Assembly (NCBI GenBank): GCA_035967975.1
Contig: JAWQFQ010000027.1
Coordinates: 1-64,000 of the forward strand
DNA from: Scytonema sp035967975
Lineage (GTDB): Bacteria > Cyanobacteriota > Cyanobacteriia > Cyanobacteriales > Nostocaceae
Direction of reading: 5' to 3'
DNA: 64,000 bases
Shown here one piece after another: positions 1 through 8,924 of this stretch (its first letter is position 1; each line of letters begins with the position of its first letter). Position numbers and translations under genes: made by a program. Under the pieces are notes generated by a model that saw only the letters and a list, made by a program, of their open reading frames with translations, was not told the DNA's origin and made no database searches.

Positions 1-490
1 TTTTCTAGCCCTCAAAGTCTTTGTTACCGAAGAGTCGTTAGACATCTATACGCGCAACTATATTGCTTATACGTTGGTAACTTACCATTATTACGAGTGC
101 TATGTTTATTGTAACATAATCGCATGAATTGAAGGCAAATGAAGCAAGCCCGTGTCCGCCTTCACTCGCTGTGTGCTGCAGACGGGTTTCCCGTCGCAGG
201 CGACTGGCGTCCCACGAGTTAAAACTACGTGGCTTTCGTCGTCCCGCGTGTTTTTAGGTAAGATTTACGAAAATTAGAAACCCGGTTTCTTTGAGAAACC
301 GGGTTTCTCCGCATTACGAATAAGGGAAACCCTGCACTGAATGGTATTGGATGTAGGCTACGCAGATGAATTAGAAAGACAAACTACATCAATTCTGTTT
401 ATACTAAGCTGCGCTAAAGATTGATGAAGAAATGTTTACCAAGTTTAATATAATGATTTCAGTTCCCCATAAGTATTTTTGCTTATCACC
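1..490. other. gene-free leader upstream of ndhD
   Basis: No convincing coding region. It holds a GC-rich stretch of short cyanobacterial repeats (about 140-250) and one copy of the AGAAACCCGGTTTCT palindrome at 276-308. The ndhD promoter should lie between about 310 and 490, but I cannot assign -35/-10 boxes. Confidence 0.6.
276..308. repeat. dispersed 33-bp palindrome, copy 1
   Basis: Two 15-bp arms, AGAAACCCGGTTTCT and its reverse complement, are separated by 3 bases. The same core recurs at least a dozen times in this window, so it is a mobile or REP-like element rather than a terminator specific to one gene. Confidence 0.9.
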
Positions 491-2176
491 ATGATAGTTG
501 ATGGATTTCCTTCGCTGACCGCGATTGTCCTGTTACCACTTCTTGCTTCCATGCTTATCCCCATCTTGCCTGATAAGGATGGCAAGCGCGTGCGATGGTA
601 TGCCCTGGGTATAGGTCTCGCGGATTTCTTTTTGATGTGCTACACCTTTTGGAAGCATTACGATGCAAGTAGTGCAACTTTTCAACTCGTGGAGAAATAC
701 GTCTGGCTACCTCAGTTAGGTCTGAACTGGGCAGTTTCAGTCGATGGAATATCTGTCCCTCTCGTGTTGCTGGCAGGATTTGTAACGACGCTTTCTATGT
801 TTGCAGCGTGGCAAGTAAATCTGAAACCGCGCCTTTTTTATTTCCTGATGTTGGTGCTATATGCCGCACAGATTGGCGTGTTTGTTGCTCAAGACTTGCT
901 GCTGTTCTTTATTATGTGGGAATTGGAGCTGGTTCCCGTCTATCTCCTCGTCTCTATTTGGGGTGGTCAGAAACGTCGCTATGCTGCTACAAAATTTTTA
1001 CTGTATACTGCAGCAGCTTCAATTTTCATTTTAGTAGCAGGGTTGGCAATGGCTCTTTATGGCAACAATCTCACCTTTGATATGGTCGAACTTGGTGCCA
1101 AGAATTATCCCCTTGCTTTAGAATTATTTCTTTATGCTGGATTGTTGATTGCTTTTGGTGTCAAGCTGGCTATTTTTCCCTTACACACCTGGTTACCTGA
1201 CGCCCACGGTGAAGCTTCTGCTCCGGTATCGATGATTTTGGCTGGTGTGTTGCTGAAAATGGGTGGATATGGGTTGATTCGCCTCAATCTAGAGCTACTT
1301 TCTGATGCCCATATTTACTTTGCTCCCGTGCTGGCAACTTTGGGTGTTATCAACATTATCTATGGTGCTTTGAACTCCTTTGCTCAAACAAATATGAAGC
1401 GTCGCCTCGCCTATTCTTCTGTTTCGCACATGGGATTTGTGCTGTTAGGGATTGCTTCGTTTACTGACGTGGGAGTGAGTGGCGCTATGCTGCAAATGCT
1501 CTCCCACGGTTTGATTGCGGCTGTGTTGTTCTTCCTAGCTGGTGTTACTTACGATCGCACCCACACCATGGCAATGGATAATATGGGTGGTATTGCTCAA
1601 GCTATGCCTAAAGTGTTTGCTTTCTTTACCGCAGGTGCAATGGCGTCTCTGGCTCTTCCTGGTATGAGCGGATTTGTGAGCGAACTTCAGGTCTTTATTG
1701 GTTTGTCAACTACTGATGTATACAGTTCAACTTTCTGTACTGTAATGGTTTTCCTCGCTGCAGTGGGAGTCATCCTGACACCAATCTACCTGCTTTCAAT
1801 GTTAAGAAAGGTATTTTACGGCACAGGTGCTGGACTGACCTGCGATGTTAACAATGCCGCTTGGGAGAACCAAGAAGACGAGGGAACTGCTTGTTTTGGT
1901 ACCGACTGTCTCCTACCTAGTGAGGCAACTTATAGCGATGCCAAACCGCGTGAAATGTTTATCGCCGCCTGCTTTCTGGTTTTGATTATTGGTGTTGGTG
2001 TCTATCCCAAGCTAGCTACGCAAATATACGATGTTAAAACTGTTGCTGTTAATACTCATGTGCGGCAATCTTATATTCAATTCGCACAAGCAAATCCTCA
2101 GATATATGCCAATAAATTCTTTCCTCCTGAAATTGCTAAGTCTGAAGTAGCTTTTGTTGCAGGAGATATTAAGTAG
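491..2176 (+). CDS. ndhD: NAD(P)H-quinone oxidoreductase chain 4 (NdhD)
   Basis: Proton-pumping antiporter-like subunit of the cyanobacterial NDH-1 complex in the thylakoid membrane, which takes electrons from ferredoxin into plastoquinone for respiration, cyclic flow or CO2 uptake, depending on the NdhD/NdhF pair. The roughly 560-residue product is almost entirely transmembrane helices. It has the typical ELELVPVYLL segment and the PLHTWLPDAHGEA signature, which contains conserved proton-path residues. ATG at 491 is preferred over an in-frame TTG at 479. No ndhF is adjacent on the right, and the left neighbour is outside the window. Which paralogue (ndhD1, D2 and so on) it is cannot be decided safely; the APVSMILAGVLLK variant hints at an ndhD2-like form. 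Confidence 0.93.
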   Translation: MIVDGFPSLTAIVLLPLLASMLIPILPDKDGKRVRWYALGIGLADFFLMCYTFWKHYDASSATFQLVEKYVWLPQLGLNWAVSVDGISVPLVLLAGFVTTLSMFAAWQVNLKPRLFYFLMLVLYAAQIGVFVAQDLLLFFIMWELELVPVYLLVSIWGGQKRRYAATKFLLYTAAASIFILVAGLAMALYGNNLTFDMVELGAKNYPLALELFLYAGLLIAFGVKLAIFPLHTWLPDAHGEASAPVSMILAGVLLKMGGYGLIRLNLELLSDAHIYFAPVLATLGVINIIYGALNSFAQTNMKRRLAYSSVSHMGFVLLGIASFTDVGVSGAMLQMLSHGLIAAVLFFLAGVTYDRTHTMAMDNMGGIAQAMPKVFAFFTAGAMASLALPGMSGFVSELQVFIGLSTTDVYSSTFCTVMVFLAAVGVILTPIYLLSMLRKVFYGTGAGLTCDVNNAAWENQEDEGTACFGTDCLLPSEATYSDAKPREMFIAACFLVLIIGVGVYPKLATQIYDVKTVAVNTHVRQSYIQFAQANPQIYANKFFPPEIAKSEVAFVAGDIK

Positions 2177-2874
2177 CCTCATCACCTCTAGCCATTAGTA
2201 GCCCCTATACCCCTTCTAAACTACACCCATACCAATGACGAACGGCAAGCCAAACAGCTGAAAGCAAACCTGCCAAGCTGAGGGTAACTCGTCCATCGGT
2301 TTCCGTTTCCGTTGGGATGATACCACTGGTAACGAGAGAGTAGAAACTCGGTATCTCAAAGATACCGAGTTTCACCGCACCTTAGCTACCGTTAACCGAC
2401 CAGCAGATATGGAAAACAGACGGATGGCAGTGCAGATAATTGTGTCAACGACGGATGGGGCAGTTTCACATCTTGCACTATATAACCCCCATTAGTGCAT
2501 TCTGTCTGCAAAAATTAATACAACTCAGGTAGGAGTACTGGCAGCGATAGACTGCTTGACTATACCAGAGATGCAGTTTAAACTCTTGTGGCATAACAAA
2601 ATTTACGACTGATAGTAGAAAATTGTTAACGCCCAAGGTAGAAGTCCGTACGGAATATAGATGTTACTATTTTTTTAAGTGAAAAGATTGTAGGGTGCAT
2701 TAGTTAACTATAGTTCAAAGTCGTGAGCAACTAGACTGATCGCAGTCTATGTTGACGAGAATCACAATCTGTTTGTGGCGTTCATCTATCGCCAGAAGCA
2801 GTTATTGTGAAGATAATGGACTTGTGAGGAGAAAAACGGAAGCGACTTAAGGTAAGTGAAAGGGGGACAATATT
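2177..2874. other. gene-free stretch between ndhD and pentapeptide gene
   Basis: About 700 bases with no ORF that resembles a gene. It contains a degenerate copy of the dispersed palindrome (2342-2373) and otherwise nothing I can assign. Confidence 0.6.
2342..2373. repeat. dispersed palindrome, diverged copy
   Basis: AGAAACTCGGTATCT pairs with AGATACCGAGTTTC. The arms differ from the consensus by compensating changes, so the hairpin is kept while the sequence drifts. This suggests selection on the structure or gene conversion between arms. Confidence 0.8.
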
Positions 2875-3333
2875 ATGATGAACTTTAAGCTTGTAGCATC
2901 TCTTTTAATCGCAACTCCCCTGCTCTTAACTGGTTCAGTTAGAGCTGAAAATCCGCAACACGTACAGCGGTTACTGGAAACCAGAGAATGTGTTGGATGC
3001 GACTTATCCAATGCTAACCTCAGTGGTACTCATTTGATTGGAGCTGATTTAAGAAATGCGAATCTTCAAGGAGCAAACTTGAAAGATGCGAATATTGAAG
3101 GTGCAGACCTCACTGACGCAAATATGAAAGGAGCTAACTTAACGTCAGCTTTTGCAACAAATGTTAATTTCAAGAACGCCAATCTTGATAAAGTCAATTT
3201 CACCTCGGCGATGATTTACGACTCCAATGTGCATGGGGCTTCAATGGAAGACCTTACCATCACTAATGCTGAAATCTTTAATACAGGTATAGGTATCGGT
3301 GGTGATCCTCAAGAAATTCCTGATTGGGATTAG
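2875..3333 (+). CDS. secreted pentapeptide-repeat protein
   Basis: A 152-residue protein with an N-terminal signal peptide (hydrophobic core about residues 5-22, cleavage likely after the Ala of VRA). It is followed by tandem A(D/N)Lxx pentapeptides from about residue 40 to 125 that should fold as a right-handed quadrilateral beta-helix. A CVGC pair sits at about residues 39-42 just before the repeats. The start is the first of two ATGs, after a strong AAAGGGGG ribosome site. Export implies a periplasmic or lumenal location. Pentapeptide proteins are very common in cyanobacteria and mostly of unknown function, so none is claimed here. Confidence 0.85.
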   Translation: MMNFKLVASLLIATPLLLTGSVRAENPQHVQRLLETRECVGCDLSNANLSGTHLIGADLRNANLQGANLKDANIEGADLTDANMKGANLTSAFATNVNFKNANLDKVNFTSAMIYDSNVHGASMEDLTITNAEIFNTGIGIGGDPQEIPDWD

Positions 3334-4002
3334 TACAACAAGGCAAAAGTCAAAAGTCAACAGTCAAAAGAAAGAATGTTTACTGTGTCGGCTTTTTACC
3401 TCCTTCAAATGGTAGCTTTATTTCCGTGCCCACTGTACTAGTACAAGAAGGTGGCTATATTGAAGGTAGGAATAGTTCAGTTTTGTATACTTATCAAAGC
3501 GTCTTTTGCGAAAATTAGAAACCCGGTTTCTCCAAGAAACCGGGTTTCTGGGTCTTCAACGGTTGTGAACCGAGCAGTATTGCAAATGCCCCTACACCCG
3601 ACATCCTACATTAATTGACTCTAAGAGCATAATATAAGTTAAATATCGGGTAAAATCGGCTTTTAGGTTTGTAGAAATTAGAAGTAGACTGATTTTTGCA
3701 GCCTAATGACTGGCAACTCACACCGCGTGGGATAACCATAACCTGAAGGTTCTAGTTTTGAAAAAGGGCGAACTTAGAATGCGCTCGTTCCAATTCCTTC
3801 TATAAGGTGATTGCTGTTACTTTATTTTGAGCTTTCTACCTTGTAGTTGATGAACTAGTCGTTAAGGGGCAATTATGGTTATAGGCAACTCATATTGTCC
3901 TTTTCTTACCCGAATCAGTTGTGCTAACGCACTGATGCATGAATGGATCAACAGCCTTTTGGTTGTAACTGTCCGGATAAAAGTAAATCAACTTTGAAAA
4001 TT
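3334..4002. other. gene-free stretch with one palindrome
   Basis: Contains short AGTCAAA-type repeats just after the stop codon and a dispersed palindrome at 3517-3549. The short ORFs here have no coding character. An upstream in-frame extension of the next gene to 3943 is possible but looks unconserved. Confidence 0.55.
3517..3549. repeat. dispersed 33-bp palindrome, copy
   Basis: Perfect AGAAACCCGGTTTCT / AGAAACCGGGTTTCT arms. The flanks (GCGAAAATTAG before, and ...CAGTATTGC some 40 bases after) resemble those of the copy at 41751, which suggests a larger shared element. Confidence 0.9.
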
Positions 4003-4461
4003 ATGGAAGTGGAAATGCAACAACCGGAATTTGCAGAAACTAAATCTCCTGAGGCAGGAATGCCAAATATGAACAACCAAACAGGAACCATAACCAAAAT
4101 CCAGCCTACTGCACAGTCTCAAGAACAATGGCTCAAATACGGAGAACAAGTGTCTGGGTTTTTAGCATTACTACCTGAGTATCTGGGATCTTTCTTCAAT
4201 CGTTACAAGCAGCCCCTGGTTACTATTGGTCTGATTATTGCTGCCCTTGTCTCTGTAAAAGTCGTTTTAGCAGTATTGGATGCTTTGAATGGTATTCCCT
4301 TGGTAGCACCTACTTTTGAATTGATTGGTATGGGTTACTCAGTTTGGTTTGTTTACCGTTATTTACTTAAAGCCTCCACAAGGCAAGAGTTAACTGGTGA
4401 AATTGCGACTCTCAAATCACAAGTTGTAGGCAAAACGACTTCAGAAAATAACGTAGATTAG
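4003..4461 (+). CDS. CAAD-domain (CURT1-like) thylakoid membrane protein
   Basis: About 152 residues. The N-terminal 60 are polar and probably disordered. The C-terminal half is a CAAD domain with two transmembrane helices (about residues 75-95 and 105-125) flanked by amphipathic segments. This layout is shared with plant CURVATURE THYLAKOID 1 and cyanobacterial CurT, which bend thylakoid membranes; the same domain is also appended to some cyanobacterial aminoacyl-tRNA synthetases. The ORF is open from ATG 3943, but neither start has a clear ribosome site. ATG 4003 is chosen because the upstream residues look non-conserved. The family call is good; the exact role is inferred. Confidence 0.8.
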   Translation: MEVEMQQPEFAETKSPEAGMPNMNNQTGTITKIQPTAQSQEQWLKYGEQVSGFLALLPEYLGSFFNRYKQPLVTIGLIIAALVSVKVVLAVLDALNGIPLVAPTFELIGMGYSVWFVYRYLLKASTRQELTGEIATLKSQVVGKTTSENNVD

Positions 4462-4711
4462 TCAGTTGTCCTGCTTGTCAGCGTTCAGCTACTAGTACCT
4501 CAGCACTCAGCAAGCAAAATATGTTTGACGCCATTCTATGGAAAAGAAGACTAATGAAACACCAGTGGCGTCGCTGAGGTGCTGAATGCTAATAGCTAAT
4601 AGCTGATGGCGATGAGTGCTGAGTGTTAACAAGCACTTAGCACTCTTAAAATCAGTCAACACTCAAGCCGTCAAACGTCAACTGTCAAATTTACTCAGTG
4701 GTGAGAGCAAC
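4462..4711. repeat. GCTGA/TCAGC-type repeat element between convergent genes
   Basis: The stretch is made of imperfect inverted repeats (for example CTCAGCACTCAGC near 4500 and GAGGTGCTGAATGC near 4577), related to the GTAAGCGTTCAGC family seen at 35447, 56745 and 59775. It may also end transcription from both sides. Confidence 0.5.
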
Positions 4712-5773
4712 CTATTGTGGCAATGTCACGATATTCTCAGATTGAATTGGTTGCAACCTTCCAGTTCGTACTAAGGCTTGATGAACCATTGCAGCTACCT
4801 CAGCACGGGTAGCGTCCTTGTTTGGATTCAAGATTTTTGGATCTGGATAGTTGACAACAAGACCATTTGCTGTTGCCGCTGCTACCTTATCAAGGGCGTA
4901 CTTAGGAATTTCATTGGCATCTTTATAGATGGTTGTAACATTTTCTGAAGAATTTGGCACAGTCAATTTCAAGCCGCTGACAAGAGAAACCAAAACTTGT
5001 ACGCGAGAAATTCTCTGCTGTGGCTTAAAAGAAGAGTCTGGATAACCTCTTAAAAATCCATTGGTACTGGCTTCATTAATCGCTGGAATAGCCCAATAGC
5101 TTCCTGGTATATCTTTATACTGAATTTTCGTTGTGTTTTGTTTTGTCTTAAAGGCTTGTTCCACAATAGCAGCGAACTCAGCTCGAGTCACAGGCTGAGT
5201 AGGTCTGAATGTATAATCAGGAAAGCCTTTAATAATGCCTCTAGAAGACAGAACATCAATAAACCGATGTCCCCAAAAGTCAGTAGGTATGTCTGTAAAG
5301 GCAATTGGGGGGGGGATGGTCGGTAATTTTTCGGCTGGAGCGTTAATACTGCTGCGATAATTGTCGTTTAAACCGAATTTGGGAAAGGAAAACCAAGGTG
5401 CTTGGCTTCGTTGTAACCTTTTTGGGATGGTGTCATTAGTAGGAGGTAACCCGTTTTCCAATGTCCGGTTTTCATTTGAGGGTGTAACTTTTACATTTTC
5501 CTCTACAGCAACTGGTGGTACTGCTCTGTTTGTTTTACCTATAAGAGGTGTATCTGGGACAAGAGGAACAACCGGAACGACTGGGGAAGTGGAGGTCGTA
5601 GGGGATGGTAATATTAATCCATTTATGTCCCACTTGGAATCCTCCTTACGGGAGAATGACCAAAAGAGAATGACCCCAATAGTGGCAAAGGCAACAAGGA
5701 TGGCGATAAACTCATCAAAGCCAAGGGGTTTTTCTGGAGATGAATTTGGGTCGTTAGGAATTTGATTTGTCAT
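4712..5773 (-). CDS. S-layer homology (SLH) domain protein, membrane anchored
   Basis: A 353-residue protein. One transmembrane segment lies near the N-terminus (about residues 24-44). A Pro/Thr/Val-rich linker follows (about 55-150). Three SLH modules fill about 160-340, recognised by the repeated pattern FxD...WA..AI......G.....P...F.P...I.R.E. SLH modules bind peptidoglycan-linked polymers, so the protein probably tethers the inner membrane to the cell wall. It lacks the OprB porin barrel that many cyanobacterial SLH proteins carry. It is transcribed toward the CAAD gene. Confidence 0.85.
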   Translation of the reverse strand: MTNQIPNDPNSSPEKPLGFDEFIAILVAFATIGVILFWSFSRKEDSKWDINGLILPSPTTSTSPVVPVVPLVPDTPLIGKTNRAVPPVAVEENVKVTPSNENRTLENGLPPTNDTIPKRLQRSQAPWFSFPKFGLNDNYRSSINAPAEKLPTIPPPIAFTDIPTDFWGHRFIDVLSSRGIIKGFPDYTFRPTQPVTRAEFAAIVEQAFKTKQNTTKIQYKDIPGSYWAIPAINEASTNGFLRGYPDSSFKPQQRISRVQVLVSLVSGLKLTVPNSSENVTTIYKDANEIPKYALDKVAAATANGLVVNYPDPKILNPNKDATRAEVAAMVHQALVRTGRLQPIQSENIVTLPQ

Positions 5774-5886
5774 AATGAATAATAGTCTGTAATTCGCAAT
5801 TCGTAATTACTTGGTGTTGAATGTTACGAGTTATGAATGACGAGGAACAAGTTATTTGAGAAATTAATAAATGTTATTGTGAATAC

Positions 5887-5994
5887 AAGCATTCAGCTGT
5901 TCAGCAATATAGATGTTTCTTGTAGTGGTATGTGCGCGAGAATAATAAAACATACCGAATAGCTGAAAGCTGACCGTTAATAGCTGAATGCTTA
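5887..5994. repeat. inverted-repeat element, AAGCATTCAGC family
   Basis: The ends AAGCATTCAGCTGTTCAGC and GCTGAAAGC...GCTGAATGCTTA are inverted relative to each other over about 108 bp. Same family as the elements at 35447, 56745 and 59775. It sits in the roughly 310-base gap between the SLH gene and hom. Confidence 0.65.
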
Positions 5995-6082
5995 CCAGCG
6001 CATTATACAACTTTAATGCAGTCAACTAGTACATAGGCGTAAAAAAGAATGTAGAGATGCAGAAAGCGTGAAGGCTAAATGC

Positions 6083-7390
6083 TCATAGAACTCGCAGCAA
6101 GCTAGGAATACTATTTATAGCTTTTAGACTGCGAATTTCTGTGAGTGCTTCTCGAAAATTTCCTTCCCGCACATCATGGGTAACGACAACAATTTCTGCA
6201 AATTCTCCCTGCAAACCTGTTTGGACAATAGATTCTAAACTGACTCCGTAATTGCCAAAACAAGTCCCCAATTGACCAATGACTCCTGGTTCGTCCTTTG
6301 TTAAAAATCGTGCATAAAATCGGGTGACGAGTTCTACCATTGATACTATTTCACAGTAGTGATGGTGTCCACAAGCTATCAACGGATTCAGTATTTTTGG
6401 ACTAGATTGTAGGGACGCAACTAGGTTCAAAATATCTGAGGACACAGAACTAGCTGTTGCGCCAGCACCAGCACCAGGACCGTATAACATGACTTGTCCA
6501 ATGGGGTCGCCTTCTATAAACATGGCGTTGTTAACACCGTGGATGCTAGCCAAAGGATGTTCATTAGGAACGAGGGTGGGATGGACTCTCACGGAAATAG
6601 GGTAGGATGTGGATGATGAGGAGGATAGTAAGGGGACGGTTTGGGCTATGGCGAGAAGTTTGATTGTAAACCCAAGTTTATCCGCATAAGCGATATCGGT
6701 TTTGCTGACCTGTCGAATCCCCTCACAGTAAACATCTTCTAATTTGATGCGTCCATCATAAGCTAATGAAGCCAGGATAGCAATTTTATCGGCTGCATCT
6801 AAACCATCTATATCAGAGGTAGGGTCAGCTTCTGCGTATCCCAATCTTTGGGCGTCTGCTAAAACCTCTTGAAAGTCACTACCCTCCATTTGCATCCTGG
6901 TCAGAATATAGTTTGTTGTACCGTTGACGATACCAGTAACGCTTTGAATGCGGTTAACGCTTAATGACTGCTTGAGGGGTTGAATGACTGGAATCCCACC
7001 ACCAACCGCAGCTTCCAGCATCACATAAACCCCAGCTTTATTAGCTGCTGTGTAAATTTCTTCTCCAAACCGAGAAAGGACTGCTTTATTAGCAGTAACT
7101 ACGTGCTTACCATTTTCTATAGCTTTCAAAATCAGCGATCGCGCTGGTTCCAATCCTCCCATCACCTCAACCACTATATCTACCTGTGGGTCCTTGACAA
7201 TTGCCTCTAAATCTGCAGTCAAGACATTTTCAGGAAAAGTCACTTCACGGGGTTTGTTGAGCGATCGCACTCCCACGCGATAAATTTCGATTTTTGCCAA
7301 CAACGGATGTCTACCGACACTGTCCTGTAATAACTTTACTGTACCCGTACCAACGGTACCTAATCCCAATATTCCCAATTTTATACCCAC
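6083..7390 (-). CDS. hom: homoserine dehydrogenase
   Basis: Reduces aspartate semialdehyde to homoserine with NAD(P)H, the branch point toward threonine, isoleucine and methionine. The N-terminal Rossmann motif GLGTVGTG is at about residues 8-15. The catalytic domain runs to about 330 and includes GIVNGTTNYIL and SDIDGLDAADK. A C-terminal ACT domain (about 350-430) implies allosteric feedback, usually by threonine. I place the start at GTG 7390, preceded by GGTGA at a good distance, giving 435 residues as usual for the family. The frame is open to an ATG at 7507, but that extension looks unconserved. Confidence 0.93.
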   Translation of the reverse strand: MGIKLGILGLGTVGTGTVKLLQDSVGRHPLLAKIEIYRVGVRSLNKPREVTFPENVLTADLEAIVKDPQVDIVVEVMGGLEPARSLILKAIENGKHVVTANKAVLSRFGEEIYTAANKAGVYVMLEAAVGGGIPVIQPLKQSLSVNRIQSVTGIVNGTTNYILTRMQMEGSDFQEVLADAQRLGYAEADPTSDIDGLDAADKIAILASLAYDGRIKLEDVYCEGIRQVSKTDIAYADKLGFTIKLLAIAQTVPLLSSSSSTSYPISVRVHPTLVPNEHPLASIHGVNNAMFIEGDPIGQVMLYGPGAGAGATASSVSSDILNLVASLQSSPKILNPLIACGHHHYCEIVSMVELVTRFYARFLTKDEPGVIGQLGTCFGNYGVSLESIVQTGLQGEFAEIVVVTHDVREGNFREALTEIRSLKAINSIPSLLRVL

Positions 7391-7640
7391 AAGTCTGTCA
7401 CCAAATTTAAATTTTGAACTACGGATGAACGAGGAACGTGGATAAGTATCTGCGTCCTTTGCTGTCCATCTGCGGTTTTCAATACACAACAATTGTAGGG
7501 TGAGCAATGCCCACCCTACTACTGAGTTGTTTTCTTAATTTAGGAACCTCTAATTTCTTAGAAGCCCACACTGACCCGGAGGGCAGTGGAGTCGTCACCG
7601 TACAGCCTTTTGTCAAAAGCCTAATGACTATTAACTAAAA

Positions 7641-8924
7641 TTAGTACGTTTCTACATGCCAGCGACCAGCTTTCTTAAGTTCTTTTTGGTAGTCGCTCCA
7701 AGTGACTCCCTCTTTTGCTGCAGCCGCCGTCAACGCTGCATCAATTCCATCTTCCATACCACGCAAACCGCAAATGTAGGTATGGGTTTTTTCATTCTTA
7801 ATCAATTGCCAAAGCTCGTCAGCGTGTTCTGCAACGCGGTCTTGAATGTACATTCTACCGCCTTGAGGATTTTTCTGTTCGCGGCTGATGGCATATGTTA
7901 AGCGGAAGTTTTCAGGATAGCGCTGTTGCATCTCTTCAAGTTCTTCCTTGTAGAGGATGTTGGGAGTTGTGGGGATACCAAAAATTAACCAAGAAAACCC
8001 TTTGAATTGATATTCTGGGTTAGCGGCTCTTTCATTATCCTTAAACATCCGCCACAGGTAAGCACGCATGGGGGCGATACCTGTTCCTGTTGCCATCATA
8101 ATGACTTTGGCATCTTCATCCTCAGGTAACAGCATTTCTTTGCCTACCGGACCTGTAATTTTGACATCATCCCCTGGCTGGATTTTACACAGGTAGGTAG
8201 AGCATACACCGTAAACTGTTTCTCCGGTTTCTGGATGCTTGTACTCCAACTGACGGACGCAAAGAGATACGGTTTTGTCATCCACATCATCACCATGACG
8301 GGTGGAAGCAATTGAGTACAGTCTGAGTTTTTCAGGCTTACCGTTCTTGTCCACTCCAGGAGGGATAATGCCGATGCTTTGACCTTCTAAGTACCGTAAA
8401 TCACCAGCAGAAATATCAAATTTGAGGTGCTGAACTATACCAATACCGCCTTCTTGAACCAACGTTTCGTTAGATATACACTTACCAATAAAAGGAGCGT
8501 TGGGACGGTAAATATTTACGGGAACGTTAGCGTGGGCGTCTTTTTTAGCTTTCGCTTGAGTCATGGTGTTGCCTTTTGTGTCCTTACTCTTGGGCTGTTG
8601 CTCAGCTGCAGGTGTGGCTTTACCATTTGCAATGTTAGCAGTCTCGTTTAATGTAGCGCTGTGATTTGAGCCATTACCATTGAGTTGCTGTAAAGCACTC
8701 AATGGTTGAATGCTAACAATTCTGCCGCCTAGGCGAGTTATACGCCGCATTTCTTGGTTCATGCGGTTGTAAGGCACTCTGATGAACACACTGCCACTTT
8801 TACGAATTGGGTAGTTTGTTTTATCAGTTTCTTCGCTCTGACGCAGACCCACCACTTCGTATACGAAGATTCGGCTACCTGATTCTGTATTGGCAGCACC
8901 TTCAACAGCACCTTTTATGTACAT
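7641..8924 (-). CDS. petH: ferredoxin--NADP+ reductase with CpcD-like linker domain
   Basis: Final step of linear photosynthetic electron flow: reduced ferredoxin to NADPH, with FAD as cofactor. There are three parts. A CpcD-like phycobilisome-linker domain (about residues 12-75) docks the long form on phycobilisome rods. A low-complexity hinge (about 80-125) follows. The FAD/NADP-binding reductase domain (about 130-427) carries the FAD-binding RLYSIAST, GVCSTYL, the NADP-site GTGIAPMR and a C-terminal HVETY with the stacking tyrosine. ATG 8924 is chosen over GTG 8936 (427 residues). An in-frame internal start at 8564 could give the short isoform. Confidence 0.96.
   Translation of the reverse strand: MYIKGAVEGAANTESGSRIFVYEVVGLRQSEETDKTNYPIRKSGSVFIRVPYNRMNQEMRRITRLGGRIVSIQPLSALQQLNGNGSNHSATLNETANIANGKATPAAEQQPKSKDTKGNTMTQAKAKKDAHANVPVNIYRPNAPFIGKCISNETLVQEGGIGIVQHLKFDISAGDLRYLEGQSIGIIPPGVDKNGKPEKLRLYSIASTRHGDDVDDKTVSLCVRQLEYKHPETGETVYGVCSTYLCKIQPGDDVKITGPVGKEMLLPEDEDAKVIMMATGTGIAPMRAYLWRMFKDNERAANPEYQFKGFSWLIFGIPTTPNILYKEELEEMQQRYPENFRLTYAISREQKNPQGGRMYIQDRVAEHADELWQLIKNEKTHTYICGLRGMEDGIDAALTAAAAKEGVTWSDYQKELKKAGRWHVETY
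8562..8580 (-). promoter_or_regulatory. putative internal translation start for short FNR isoform
   Basis: In-frame ATG at 8564 (Met121) begins MTQAKAKK, just after the CpcD-like domain, with a purine-rich AAAAGG about 8 bases upstream. In Synechocystis the short FNR isoform starts at the equivalent methionine after the linker domain. The placement fits that precedent; its use here is inferred. Confidence 0.55.
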
